Below, piece after piece: positions 1 to 13,300 of a DNA stretch of 64,000 nucleotides (positions within the stretch are counted from its first letter, which is position 1; each line of letters starts with the position of its first letter). Made by a program: the position numbers and the translations under genes. Under the pieces are notes generated by a model. It had not been told where the DNA came from and searched no databases. It saw nothing but the letters and a program-made list of their open reading frames with translations. The stretch is from Cardinalis cardinalis (lineage: Eukaryota; Chordata; Aves; Passeriformes; Cardinalidae): positions 2,511,966 through 2,575,965 of the forward strand of contig JACDOX010000082.1 of the NCBI GenBank assembly GCA_014549065.1. Reading direction: 5' to 3'.

Positions 1-728
1 CAATGTAAAAGAATTACATTACAANTGCAAATTCTTAAGACCAGGGTTTCACTAATAAATGCCAAAACCTGACACAAACGAATGGAATTAGAGGGCATCT
101 AGTTTATCATTTGAATCTTTCATCAAGGAGAGGCAGGGAAAAAAAGGTCTCCTGGAATCCTAATATGAAAAAAAAAAAATCTCAAAATCAAGTAGATTCT
201 TATCACAGTATCATAAGAGTTAAATTCCCATGACTTCCCTTGTCTANTCAGTCATATTTAATGAATATTTATCTGAGTGATGACTAAAAGAGACCTATTA
301 CTCAGAATGAGAATGCTTTCCTGGTTAATTGTTCAAAACACTGTGAGATCAGCACAAGTAAAATCTGTATTGTTAATATGCTGCTGGGGGCAGTCCCCAT
401 TTACCAAGATAATTTGCATGTCATTTTTTATCTGCCTTGCTCCAGACTGGCTCTCTCTTGATTAGACTGGCAGTGTCTGTGCAGCACGTAGGATTGAGCT
501 CTCCTTGTCCTTGGTTGCTCNACTTCTCTTCATGTGCTTCCAGAAACTGATCATTTATTGTTTTACCAGTTAATATTCATCCCTCAGTCTCACTGATTCT
601 GGAATGCACACAGCCCATGAATAGGAATGTGGTTTAGTCATATAAAGTGTGGCATCTGTGTTGTTGCTTTAGCAGTTATTTTCCCTGAAAAACACGCGGC
701 TAAGTTAAAGTGAAGAAGGAGATTTGTC

Positions 729-803
729 TGCTCTTTGGGTCAGNTTTTAGGAAAGACAAAGCGAGTTCTTTGCTGCTCTTTGCGTCGGGTTTTAGGAAAG
801 ACA
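729..803. repeat. Imperfect tandem duplication, period 45 bp
   Basis: Two copies of a segment beginning TGCTCTTTG and ending TTTTAGGAAAGACA start at 729 and 774. They differ in a few bases, and one copy holds an N. The second copy ends only a few bases before the first recognisable CR1 sequence, so it may relate to the CR1 insertion site. Confidence 0.7.
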
Positions 804-809
804 GGTCCT

Positions 810-1578
810 ACTTGCCTCACCTGATCTCCTCTTATGACAGGGTCACGCACTGGATGAGGAAAAGGTTGTGGATATTGTGTACCTTCAGCAAGGCCAAGTG
901 CCACATCTGTCCCATGACAACCCAAAGCTGTCTGGTGAGAAAGGGCTTGGGTGTGCTGGTCACCAGCAGCTGAGCAGGAACCAGGGGGTACCCAGGTGGC
1001 CAAGAGCCCAATGGAAGCCCAGCCTTTATCAGCAATAGTTTGCCAAGCAGAACCAGGGAAGTGGTCACCCCCTGCCCTTGGCACTGGTAGGTTTGCACTA
1101 TAAATCCTATATCAAGTTTTGGGTCCCTCTCTGCAAGAAAGATGTTGAGGAGCTGAAGCATGTCCACAGAAGGGCCACAAAGCTGNTGAAGGTACTGGAG
1201 CAAAAGTCTATGAGGAGTTGAGGGAGCTGGAGAAAAGGAGGCTGGGGNGGACCTTATCTCTCTCTCTACAGCTGCCTGAAAGGAGGGTTCAGGAGCCAGG
1301 TGGGNGTCAGCCTCCTCNCTCAAGCAACAAGTGACAGGACAAGGGCAAATAGCCTCAAGTTGTGCCAAGGGAACTTTAGGCTGGATACTAGGAAAAATAT
1401 CTTCACCAAAGCATGAAACATTGGAACAGACTGATGATGTTTGAGGCACGATCCTGGGAGGTATTTGAAAGTTGTGTAGATGTGGCATTTGGGGACGTGG
1501 TTTAGTGGTGGACTTGATTGTGTTGGGTTTATGGTTGAACTTGATGATCTTGATGGTCTTTTCCAACCTAAATAATTT
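810..1578 (+). mobile_element. CR1 LINE fragment, 5'-truncated and internally deleted
   Basis: The sequence runs from a piece of the CR1 reverse-transcriptase region (CTGATCTCCT.TTATGACAG...GATGAGGAAAAGG) to the typical CR1 3' part: GGCCAAGTGCC, GTGGCCAAGAG..CCAATGG, ATCAGCAATAG, then GAGGAGTTGAGGGAGCTGG. It ends at GATCTTGATGGTCTTTTCC AACCTAAAT. The order and orientation match the 3' end of avian CR1 elements known from memory. A jump near 884-895 goes straight from the RT region to a more 3' region. Frameshifts and Ns make it inactive. The subfamily cannot be fixed by eye. Confidence 0.9.
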
Positions 1579-2992
1579 TTTCTTAATGTTTTTTTCCTAA
1601 ACTCTATGGGGACTCTGCAATACTTTTTGCCATCACTGTACTTAAAAGTAAATTAGAGGAAAATGACCNGCCCTGTCAAGACAGGGTGGTGAGGACAAAG
1701 ATGTATTTTTAAAATTTTAAGTGCATCTTCTTTTCTTCTTTCCTGCCTTATTCTCTTTTAAAAAATATATATATTATTCCTGTTTATTTTCTGCTAGAAC
1801 TCTCTTCGATTTTAAAAGCTCTCTTGGTGATTTTGATATCCTAGCTATAAAAAAAGAGGTCTAAAGGGTATTATCTCNAAGCTACTACTGTTTTGGGATC
1901 CCATTTAAGCTTTCCAATTGCAGAAACCTCACTGAGTTTTAAGGCTTTAAAAAAAAATCAAGACTCTTTGTCACTCTAATTGACTGCTTATGAATAAACA
2001 ATGGTATCCATCTAACGAAAATCAGACCCAGTTGAACATAATCTTGATATAGAATTAAGTCTTCAAATTGATGTAAAGTATAACAGAGATACTTAGATAC
2101 AATTGTGGGGAAAAATGGTTTAAATTATTGTAAATTTAAAATTAAATAGATGTTTTCTATTTTTTTTTAATGAGTTCAAGTTTGAAACTGATTAAGAAAT
2201 TTATTCTGGAAATCAAAATACCATATTTGAATTAAGTTCTGTAAGTCTTCTTTTATTCTTAGACATGAATACGCAATAGATACCAGGAGACCATCATTTC
2301 AATAATGCTTAATGGGTTTTGAAGAATCCATAATTTAAACAGATGTAGCTCACTGTCAGTCAGAGATAATAATCCTAAACTTTGTTACCAGTTTTTACTA
2401 AGTGTCTTTATTAAGCCTGTTTTGGGTGTTTGAAGTGTGTTGTGTTTTCTTCCTGGTTTGTGCTGTCTAGAGCCCTGTCAATATTCAGAGTTGCCCATCC
2501 TCAGCAGTCTTGTGTACTGAAAATAAATGAGCCAGGATGTCACAGAGATTAGAAGCCACTGCCACCCTTTTCTCCNTGAAGGCATTGCTCTGCTGAAAAT
2601 GCCAGAGAACTGAGTTTTCTAGAAGCCTTGCAGTGTTCTGGAACCTGGCAGAGATGCCTTCGGAAAATTGTGACAGTTTCCTGGCTGAATGATTTTTCTT
2701 GATCAGTCTTTAGATAAAGGAAGGGAGGCAGATGTTTTCCATCAATTTTACTTGTATGCTTCTTTCTGTAAAGGGAAGAGGCATAAAGTGTTGGCTTAAG
2801 GCTTTACATTCTGTGTGCAGACAACTGCAGATGCTCAAATCATCTACTAAAACAAAGCGAGGGTTTTGGTCTCTTGGCAACTCTAGTCATTAGAATTTCT
2901 CTAAAAAAAGCAGGGTATGTTGGGGTGATACCAGAGAATCAGTATGTACTTGTCTAGAGTAAGTTGAATATCAGTCTGCAATTACAATTACT

Positions 2993-3071
2993 GAGAGAGA
3001 GAGAAAGAAGAGAAAGAGAGAAAGAAAAGAAAGAAAGAGAGAGGAAGAAAAAGAAGGAAAGAAAGAAAAAG
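2993..3071. repeat. GA-rich purine tract (simple repeat)
   Basis: About 79 bases made only of G and A, in GAGA, GAAA and GGAA units. This is an ordinary polypurine low-complexity tract inside an intron. Mirror-like purine tracts can form triplex DNA, but nothing here shows a function. Confidence 0.95.
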
Positions 3072-4194
3072 TNTAGTATCGCTCTATCCTATTATTCAAT
3101 GATACATTGTTTATCACTTATCTCATAGTTGTTCTTCAGGATTTAGTTCCCGAATCAAAATTATTATCTGCGAAATTCTGTTTTCTCTTGATAAGTTCAT
3201 TTCAACCCTCATGTTTGAACAGATGCCTGAAAATCTGCTGGGGATAAAAATTTATATTTTGAGAATGAGAATAGAAATAACAACACAAAATGTACTAGTC
3301 CAGTGCTGGTGTTGTAAGTTTGGGGGAAAGCCAGCAGTTCAACAGTTCTGAAAATATGATGGGCCTAACAGTAACAAGGGAGTACTAAAATTGTACAAAC
3401 CAAGGAAGGAAAAGGGAAAAGCCAATCCTCCCTTACCCCACCAAGAAGCCAAAACACCAACTTGTAGCCTAAAAAGTTATTTATTCTGTTGTGAAGTCAT
3501 TCTCTGTTGCTACAAGTTGAATTTTTGCAGATGGATATACAAGATGTTTCTTACTTTNTGTGCTGTTCCCCTGGAAAGCGTAAAAATGAATGTTTAAAAA
3601 GAGTTTCTTCATAGTTTTGAGTAAAGTATTTATGTTAGTTAGGTGTCCTGGTGTAATTCCAAATACAGAATTACATTTCCAGCCCAACATAGGGGAAAAA
3701 ATTGTAGAAGATTTATTTGGATCTAGTTGCTGTTTATCCTCTAACATAATTTTTGAGTGTGATTAAGTGATTAACTTAATTTTACAACTTCATATTTTCT
3801 ACTAAGAAGCAAAAAAAAAAAATCAAACCAAAAACTTGAACATTTCTCTCTTGTGGGTCCTACATATGGCTAATGCTACTATAACTCTTGCATTTAAAGT
3901 GGAAAACACTTGCATTTTTTCCACTTACTTCATGCATGGTTTTACTACTGCANTTGTAGATATTAAAGCAAATGATAATGCTAAACTCGTGGAAAAACAG
4001 TCATGTTGGCAACCACTATTATACATGACTGTTAGTTCACTTTTATAAATACATTCTGTTTCCAGGGACATCACCTATAAGAAATTTTTCAGTTGCATGC
4101 TATTAGCAAATCAAATTGTTATCTTGTCGTGCTCCATTACTGAATGATGGCAATGCAATGCATTCTGATCTCCTCTTTTTCACTCTTTCCCCAG

Positions 4195-4374
4195 TGAAAA
4201 GGCAGAGTCTGAAGGTTCAGATCAATGCGACAGATGACACTGTTTGCATGAGGTATCTTCGACCAAGTCAAAGCACCAAACTAGAAGGTTTTGTCCTGGG
4301 TTATGGAAGCAACTTCTTTTCTAATCAGTACATNCCTTTACCTTCAGAAGGAAAAAACTATGTAACAGAACTTG
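4195..4374 (+). CDS. ABI3BP: ABI3BP exon 1 of window: N-terminal beta-rich segment
   Basis: This is a 180-nt exon between TTTCCCCAG and GTAAGA, starting and ending in phase 1. It reads (V)KRQSLKVQINATDDTVC, then the conserved LEGFVLGYGS and an NQY.PLPSEGK segment. Human ABI3BP has closely similar text here (KVHINTT, LEGLLLGYGSN, PLPAEGK). NAT is a possible N-glycosylation site. One codon holds an N (ATN, so Ile or Met). The preceding exon with the signal peptide is upstream of the window. Confidence 0.93.
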
Positions 4375-7300
4375 GTAAGACATATTTGCTTTGCATGCTG
4401 TTGTTGTAATGAATTATGGGAAGAGACTGAGGAGCCTTTATGAACCTTTAGTTGGCCTAATTTTTTGTTTTATTNGGTTGGTGCTCACAGTTTCTTTGTG
4501 TTTGTTTAAGGTTGCTGTCAAGAATTTCAGTGGAAAGTGAAATTAGCAGATCCTTCAAGGAGAGCAACTAGTTCTTGTTGTCTGGAAATTTTGCTTACTG
4601 GTATTTGTTTTGGGGACTTTTGCTTTAGTGAGAGCCTGTATTATACCTGAACACATCACACATCAGATGGGATGGTTTGGCTGAAGGTGCAGCTATAAAG
4701 GAGAATACGAGGGAGTTGTACATGCTTTTAACAAACAATAGAAAAAGCAGTGAAAGATTCNTGAGAATTGTGTGGTTGATTCCTTTTGACAGAAACATTT
4801 ATATCAACATGATGCCTCTTCTTGTAGGGATCTACTCCAATATTATGTGTTCTAGATTAACCTCTAACTTCCATGTCAGAAGTTACCAATGGAATTCCAT
4901 GAGCTGTTTTATGGAAGAGATTAAACCATGTCATGAATGCTATATCCTNTTACCTGGAATAGGGAGAAGGAAGAATGAATTATTAAAACATTGATTTGTC
5001 AGGATTTGACCTTTTGAGAAGCCTGTTAAATCCCTAAGGATTTTCCTGNTGATTTCTTTAGGTTTTTCTAGCCTGAAATGAATCAATTTCCTTCGTCATT
5101 GTAATGCTTGTAATGTTGGTGTAAAGCAAGGGGAGGAGAGGATGCATGAGCATAGAAGTAATAATTGCCATGTTTTTGATGTGTTCAGTTAAGGCCATTG
5201 TGAGTGTCTGCTCCAGGCTGAAAACTGCAGAATAAAAACTGAAAAAAATAAGATGTTTAGACACACAATAATTAAGATATTGGAGACTGATAGGATCACT
5301 GTGGCAAGGGTTAACTTTCCATTTNATGAGTTGTGGTACTCCTGGGATCTCTCTGTAATTCTATCACCCATCTGGCTTACCTGGTTCATCCAATGTGTAA
5401 CTTCTGAATCAGTTCACTAAGAGTGAGGTACAGGATTTTCTGTACTATATTGTGCATTAGGCATAACAATACCTGCTGTAGGAGTCGTGAGGATTAATTT
5501 TTGAGGATTAATTTTTTTTGGGTACTCTGAGATCTTAAGGAAGAGCAAAAAAAGGACTGAATGTAACATTGTGTAAGATCNTTTTAACTCCCTATGTAAT
5601 ACAAGCTTTTATATCTAATGTTTTGCAAAACTGAAAGCTCAAGGTCACCTGGAATTTCAGGTACATTGATATTTTGTAGCTTTAACCATAACAGTTAATG
5701 GCTGGACTCTAGGCACCTTTCTTTAGTTCCACAGCACATGAGAGCACTGGCCATATGTATATCCATTTGNTGCAGGGTGTCTGGAAAGGAAAAAGCACAA
5801 ATGTTGAGGAATGCTCTTCCTTTATGATTAGTTCAAAGGAGAATAATGTCAAAATTTTATCTCCCTCATGCTAATAGAAGTTGTCAGTTTCCTTATGACA
5901 ATAAATCTGTACTTTTGACTTCTGAATGTCCAGTAACTAAACATGCAAAATGCAACATAATATAGATAGCAAGACAAGAATTTCTAACCTTCAGAAAAAT
6001 GTCATCTTTGAAAAGACAGGAGTAAAANAAGTTATCAGCAATATGTACTTCAAGTTGCAAACATTTATTTGAGTCAATTACCAGTACATTTATTGGAGCT
6101 GTTGCTTTTAGTTGAGAGATTTAGNGTTAGATTGAATGCCTTGGGGACTTGTTTATTGGAAGCAGAGAGTGCATAATCTTTCCCATTTCACAAATATTAA
6201 ACACAATATTAAACTGCAGCTTTGACTGTGCTTTCCAAATATGTATGGAACACGAGCTAAAGCAATAAACATCAGTTGTGCTTTTGGCTCTACTTTAGAG
6301 TGACTTGTGTGGCAGAAATGAAGACAGAGATGATTGCTAGCACGCTCCCTCCTCCCCACCATGTTTAGGGATCAGTTGCTGGCAGAAACTGGAAGAACTG
6401 CAGAATGGTTCTCAGTTCCAGGAATAATGAGTAAATTTTATTGTGGCAGCCAGAGACCTCAGCTCTAGCATACACTTCATATTGATTTTAGAAAAAGCAA
6501 GGTGTTGTAGAGGGACAATAAAAATACCCCCAAGAAATATGCCAAGATACAAACCCCCTAGACACTATTGCTGAAAAATCTCAGATTATCTTTGTACTCC
6601 TAGTACAATGTGATGAAGTTGGCCTAGTATGTTGCCTTCATATTAAAACAATGTACTTTTAAATTTCACACTCAAGGTTGTCTATCTCATGTTCTAGATA
6701 TTCTAGTGATCCAAGTGCCACTGAACACTCTGAAAATGGTCTTCAGTGTGTTCCACATGTCTTTCCACAGTCAAAATGACTAGGTTTATACAAAAAAAAA
6801 AAGAAATTTTGCCCGAGAACTCCTTTTTGGTCCTCTCATGCTTTGACTTATCTTAATTTTGCAGAAAGCAGGCTTGAGTTTATAGGCTTCCCTGAACAGT
6901 GGTAGGTGAGGCTTTTATTGAGCAGAATGTGGAAGAAGTGGTTCCCAAATATGAAAATTTATTGTGGTCTATTTAGACCAAGACTAATGNAATGTAATGC
7001 TTCCTCCCTTGTCAGTTTTAGTGTTTCATGGAAAGAGAAACTTTTCCCAGTCAACTTAGGGACTATGATCACAACCTTAAATTAGTTTGTAGTGAAAGGT
7101 AAAGATGAGAAATGGACATTTAAGGGCATCTGTTACTCTCTAAAAGGTATGTATGTGTTTCTAGTGCATTAAGGAGCAGNGCTGTGGAATATAATCCTCT
7201 GGGAGAGAGATTAGATCCAGGAAAATGGAAGATCCATAAAAGTGGATCTTGTGCTGGTAGTATTAAAAGTGTTTATTCTGTGAAAATTTTTAAGGAAAAA

Positions 7301-10300
7301 TCATACAGATACACAATCAGCTGTAGACACTACCAAAAAAAANCCCACAAAAAACCCACAAAACATTAATTTATGTGTTAGGCTAATGTAAAAAAAGCAN
7401 ACAAACTTTACATATAAATCATTATTCCCTTCCTAAAATGCATCAGTCCTTTAAAATATAATTTCTCCTTTCTAACAAAGAGTGACTACAAGTAGAATGA
7501 AGTGCCTTGCAGACATTTCCACATTTCCTTGGTTCAGTTCTGCATCCCTGGTTTTGTTAATGGAGCAGCATAATCGGTCTTTTGTTTGGGATAANTGTTG
7601 CCACTTGGAACTGGAATATAGAAGATGGCAATATACACAACAATATATATTTGTAAGGCCCACAAAGTCCATATTTCCAACACACCCATTGTAGANTAAT
7701 ATGAAATTTATTGTCAGTTTTTCTGTTGGGTGACACACCTTTTATGATCCTGTTAACAGGAATCTTGAAGTCAGCAGATTTATTAATTTATAAAATTACA
7801 TGTCTATAGATGGATATATTTTTAAAGAAATTATTAAGGACATGACATTTCCTAGGGTTTTCAGAAAAAATATATGATTTTGTACACNTTACATTCACCT
7901 ACATTTCATGTGTTAAAATATTCAGCACCTCACTGCAGTAATTCCTATCTTAAAATATCTGTTTTCCCTTTGTTTTGCAAATTATATAGTAATTGAGGCA
8001 GCAATTGGGTAACACTATCAATAAACTGGGATCTGCCTGCAGAGAGAGGGCATGGGCAAAGAGAAAAGGATCCTCTTGGATTTCCTGAACTTGTAATGAG
8101 TTTCTGCTGGCAGCAAAGTCTTGAGCAGCTTCATGCTCTAGCCGATAGATCTGGATATACTGAAANGTCAATGACAGTGACAATGACGAGGCAGCAGCAA
8201 AGTTTGTTCCCAAGATTTATGCCTCTGTTTCAGGACACNAGATGTGGTTTGTGCTGAATGTACTTTATGTGCTCACATGACAGTAAACAACATGATTTTT
8301 GGTCATGAAAGCTATTCAGTGTCAAAAGATTTCAAGAGGTTAATTCCGCTAGACTAATAGAAAGGTGAATGGACCCATCCAAAAGCTCTGGGCTTGANTT
8401 AAAAATTTATCTTAATTTTCTCAGTCTTCCTGACTTGTAAAGAAAGTACTTGCTTAAGAGATTTGTGTTAGTCTTTTCTAACTTGGCTAGGAAGATTGCA
8501 AGCCCACCTCCTGGAAATTGTTGGTACTGTTAGGGAACCCAAAAAGTTGGGTGGCAATAGGAAATTTTGGCCAAAATGACCAGCAATTACTTAATAGAAT
8601 GAAAAAAATTATTTTCCCTTTCAGTTTCTAAAACCAGCTCAAAGTTGGGCAATGCTTTTGCTTTTCCTTTTCTTGTACAAGTTTGCACAGTGTAAGTGGA
8701 GAATGTATTGGTAATCCTGCTTCATAACAATGCCAGTAAGTGTTGTGTAAATNTTGTGTTTATGTATGTATATGAGAGGGTTCCCGTACCACCTTGAGCA
8801 CATTTTAGAAAGTGTAATTGAGGGATCTGTGCTAGGGCAGTGCTTAGCTAAAAGAACTTGCTGTGCAGTTTCTTATCAGNTACCAGAAACTGGCAGTTGT
8901 ATTAGCTGCATACTTTTCAAGATGCCAAATAATGTGAATCTTGATTCAGCATTATGTTACCTCCTGCTAACTTACCAGAAAACAGGTTGTCATTGCTAAT
9001 TCTAGGAGAGCCTAGAGGAAGGAAGGAGCTGGAGGTGTCCAGCAGATGCCCCTTCCTCTAGACAAATGCATTNATCAGCAGCAGGTTCATTCATGCCAGC
9101 CTCTTGGTCCCACTTCTCTGTCTTCTCCCATGCTTGTTGCGTTACAATACTTTCCATTCTCCCCTTCTCCAACTTTGCCCTTAACAACATCCCATGGTAA
9201 GTTTTTGGCAATCCCTAAATACAGATTAAGGGCTTGCAGCCTGAAGCAAATATAGACTTTGTTTTGATTTCTGAATCCAGTGGTCCATGAATTCTAATGA
9301 TGTGTTTGTAACACTATTTTAANATTTATTCTAAGTTCATCAGTCAGTTCATACTTACCTTGTTTTGCTTGCAAGTGCATATTGGCTGGGCCCTCAATAG
9401 GATACTTGCACAGAAGCAGAATTTCATAGCATTTTGTAGTTNCTGTTAGTTGCCTGCTGCCACTGATTTGATAGCCTAGCTCATGGCATGTGAACGTGCT
9501 CTCCTTTGTTAATCTGATATGTCAGTGGCACGTATTTTTGTTACATTCTGGTTGTCTTCATAAGCTGTTAAGGTGGGTAATAGAAGCTTTATTCTTTTAA
9601 TAATTTTATTTATTAATATAATAGCCTATGTTTGGGGAATTACACCACTAATAGTTAGGCATGGATTTATGGAGGAGCACTTCTCTGGTACATGTGAGCN
9701 TTTTCCTAGAATATTTTGTGGTTAAAGAATTGAAGATGGTCACTNTTTGGACTTCATTTCTGATCTGAAAGGAGTTCTTAGCCAAGACATTTGTTGTTCT
9801 AGCCTTAATAAAGGGGGTTGAAAGTAATAGATTCAAACAAGTGGTCTTAGAGTAGCAGCCCTCCAAGAATGGGTTAGGCATCAAGGAGCTACTGAGATTT
9901 TCATAGCAAATTTGCAAATGTATTTCAACCTTAACTTGTTAAAGCTTGCATTGTTTGTAAGGATCCTTCATTTATGAGATTGTGAATCCTCACAGATGAG
10001 AGACAGACAGATCTATATTTTGCATCTTTATCATAAATGTCTCTGTAATATACTGATTAATGTTGAAATTATTTTGGAAGCAGATGCTGGATTCATGCAT
10101 CTGTGTCCAGACATTGATCCTAATTACATAACTATCCTTTTCTTACTAAATACAATTCAGAAAAAAATAAGAAATATTCAGTTGCAAACAGGATTGTCTG
10201 TACTCTGTGGTGTAGTTTGCTTCTACTTGAGGTTATACTTTTATTTTTCAAACAAGCTTCTCTTCTTAAATATATTTTCATGCAAATAGCCAATCTATTC

Positions 10301-13300
10301 TGTGAATCATAATTACATCCAGTGAAACATCCATATCTTTATGACTGACTATCACATTTTCATACCTACCTCCTATTTCAGCAATTTATCTCTTAAGCAT
10401 TACATGAATTAGTGCAAATTATGGTTTTATTTGAGTTCTGGTATTCTGCAGAATTTTCATGATCTTCTGCTGTGTTACTCACCTCTCCCCAAGACTCTTG
10501 CTTTTTATAGATATGGATATGTGGAATGGATTATTAATATATAGGCATCATAAAAAACCACAGATTATCATGAAATATTTCCTGTAACTTGACAGAATTT
10601 AATACATGGGTGAGGCAATGTTTGAACGCCCTGAAAATGAACTGAGTCATAGTAGCATCAGATGATTTCAGCATTATGATGATGACTGATAGTCATATTT
10701 CTCAGTAAGACTGAATCAGTGTAGAAACTCAGTAGTCTTCTGAACTAACTAAAAGAAATGTTGATTTGCAGTGGAAGACTAAAAAGAACTCCCAGTTCTA
10801 ATGAGTCAGGGCTCATTATATGATATTGAAAAAGCTATCTGNATTTTTTAATTTCATTTGTCTTGGATACAGAATGTATATCTGCCCAGAATAAAAGCAT
10901 TTCAAGGCATGTGTCCTCCTGTCCATGCATAATGCTTTGGTACTGTGCATCAAACCACTGAATTTAACTTTAATTACAGTTGTTCTACTCTTAATATCTA
11001 TATAGTACCATGGGTGGTTGTGCTCAGGAATCATGGAATCATATTTCTAAATTAAGGTATAGCTTAAACACAGTACAGAAACTTATTGCAGTATCCTAGG
11101 TATTGAGTGGATTTGTTTAACAAATTCATTTTCTGATTTCAGTTATAATAATCATAATATTGTCTTAAGTTCAGTGGTTCTAAAGAAGTGATACCTTTTA
11201 AACCTGCCTCTTCTCTAACAGCTCTCTGTCAACATCTGGTCTCAGCCTGTTTTCCTAAATGCTTCCTTTGGTAGGTTGTATTACAGTCAGAAGAGCCATG
11301 AATTCTCTAGAAAATGGGAATGTGTTGAATTCTTTATTAAGGCAACATTTGTTAAATTCACCAAAATAAAGCTTAATGAACAGCATATAACACAAAATAT
11401 TTCCACAGAAAACACTTTGCTACAGAACAAAAACACCTGCTAGAACTAATGAATCCTGACAACTTCCAGGTTTTGTAGCTGAGATGTCCAGTGAGGCATT
11501 AACATCCTTTGTGTATTGCCACCTTTTGTTTAGCAGTTAATCTATTTCTATGCTGCTACACAAGTCATTTCAGATTTCAGCCAGAATTAATTTTTCCATT
11601 TATGGAGCAGGAAAAAACAGTTTCTAAGTATTTTAATAATTTTCTTTCACAATTCTTGGACATTTTACCGATAAACCCATAAACTTTTAGTTTTGAAGAC
11701 TGGCCTTGTAGGTCTTGAACTTTCAAGGTCATGTTCTAAATATCCTGTTGAATATGTTTGTGAGAGTTATAACATCACAAGTGGGCATAAATGCAGAGCA
11801 GAACACTGGGTTTATAATACAGAGAAACCAAATTATTTTCAAGTGTTGCTTATTTCTATTTTTCAGTCAATACAAAAAATATCCAGATGGTTACACAGCT
11901 CCCATGCTTGTGTACCCCTCTAAATATTAAAAAACATTTTTTGTAAATGAAGATGTATTTGCACTTTGGGGTTCCTTTTTTTAACTAATTCTTTTTTCCA
12001 CACTGCTTTGAACAGCTGTTTTCAATGCTTATCTTGGTTATTTGATGCAAATGAAACCCATTTAGAAGAATAATTAAACAATTAAAGTACATCCATAGTA
12101 TGGGTTTCCAGTGCTTTAGGTGCACAAAATCAGAGAAGTTAGTTAGAGTGGTTTTCCCCACACTTGCAGAACCTTTTCAGTAGTACAGCAGCTTTTGGGG
12201 TTTTTGTTACTGCTTTTCCTTTCTCTCTGTTTACAGAAATCTGGGTGTAAGAGAAAAATAAGTGATTTCTTAGCAGTTCTGTTTATTTGGTAGAATTCAA
12301 GGTTCCTCTTACACTGAAACACACAGGAAATTCAGTCCCTTATTTATACTTATACATTCAGATAAATGTATCTAAACTAGAATAAGAATTCTATGTAGAG
12401 TAATCCTGTTTTTTAAAAGCTATAGTAAAAATAATTTTGGTCAGTAGAGAGTGAGCCAAATTCTGCCCGTGGATATCTTGCTGGCATCTCCTTAGACAAC
12501 TTCTCTCATGTCGCAGTTAAGAGGGAATAAAATTTGGTTTTAAATAATTTAGAAGGGAAAAAATCTCTGACATCTGGCTTTAAGTGTAAGGGAAAATCTT
12601 ATTTCTGTAGAGGAATTCCCCAAACTAAAATAAATATCTCAACCTTCTTTTAATCAAATAATTTATAATTTTGAACTCAATGACTTTTAAAGAAAACAGC
12701 CTAAAGATCATGAAGATTGGACAATGTGTCAAGAATTCACTGACTATTTGACTTTTTCTTATTAATTTCAGATTAATCTCTTTTTCAAATAAATAGCACA
12801 TCTGTACTAATTCCTTTTTCATTCATTTGCAGATGCAGAGCCGCGGTATTTGGTTTCAGTAAAACCAGCACGTGTTTCAAATAACAAGAAGTCTTGTTCA
12901 GGTACTTTAATATTACTGCATCTCTTTCTTAAAATATTTGGAAGAAAAGAGACCCTTGTGCTGGGTTTCCCTGAAAAGATGTTTCTACCTGTAGGCATCT
13001 CACTGGGATGCACAAATTCCATACGTGGAAAGGTAAAATGTAGGACAGCTTTTCCAAGTCAGTAGCCACAAAAACGGTGCTCAAAACATCTTTAGGTGTA
13101 CCTAAAGATTTTTTGGCATAAAGTTCTTACAAATGAGAATTGAAATTTAGAATACTAATTTCTGATGTTTAAAGACATTAAAATTATTCTTCCCGAACTA
13201 CAGGCAAGGATTCCTTCATCCATAGACATGTTAATGTTATCTTAGTTCCTCATTGGAAAATGATACTGTGTGTTTGTCTCTATATCAATCTACTACTAAT

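Larger units (their letters stand above)
1..4194. other. Intron sequence upstream of the first recognised exon
   Basis: No coding exon is supported here. The stretch holds a CR1 LINE fragment (about 810-1578), a 45-bp-period tandem duplication just before it (729-803) and a purine tract (2993-3071). The rest is AT-rich sequence without recognisable structure. It is inferred to be the end of the ABI3BP intron that follows the signal-peptide exon, because exon 1 of the window starts with a split codon. Confidence 0.7.

Noticed and set aside
832..1566. A long antisense open frame (about 244 codons) and a second one at 740-1084
   Set aside because: They run opposite to a CR1 LINE fragment and contain no known domain. 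They are by-products of the CR1 sequence.
2100..2170. T and A runs here and elsewhere considered as retroposon poly(A) tails
   Set aside because: No body of a SINE or processed gene precedes them and no flanking duplications are visible.
7950..8213. Minus-strand frame of 87 codons with some protein-like text
   Set aside because: No recognisable family, an N inside, no splice logic and no partner frames nearby. Too weak to list as a gene.
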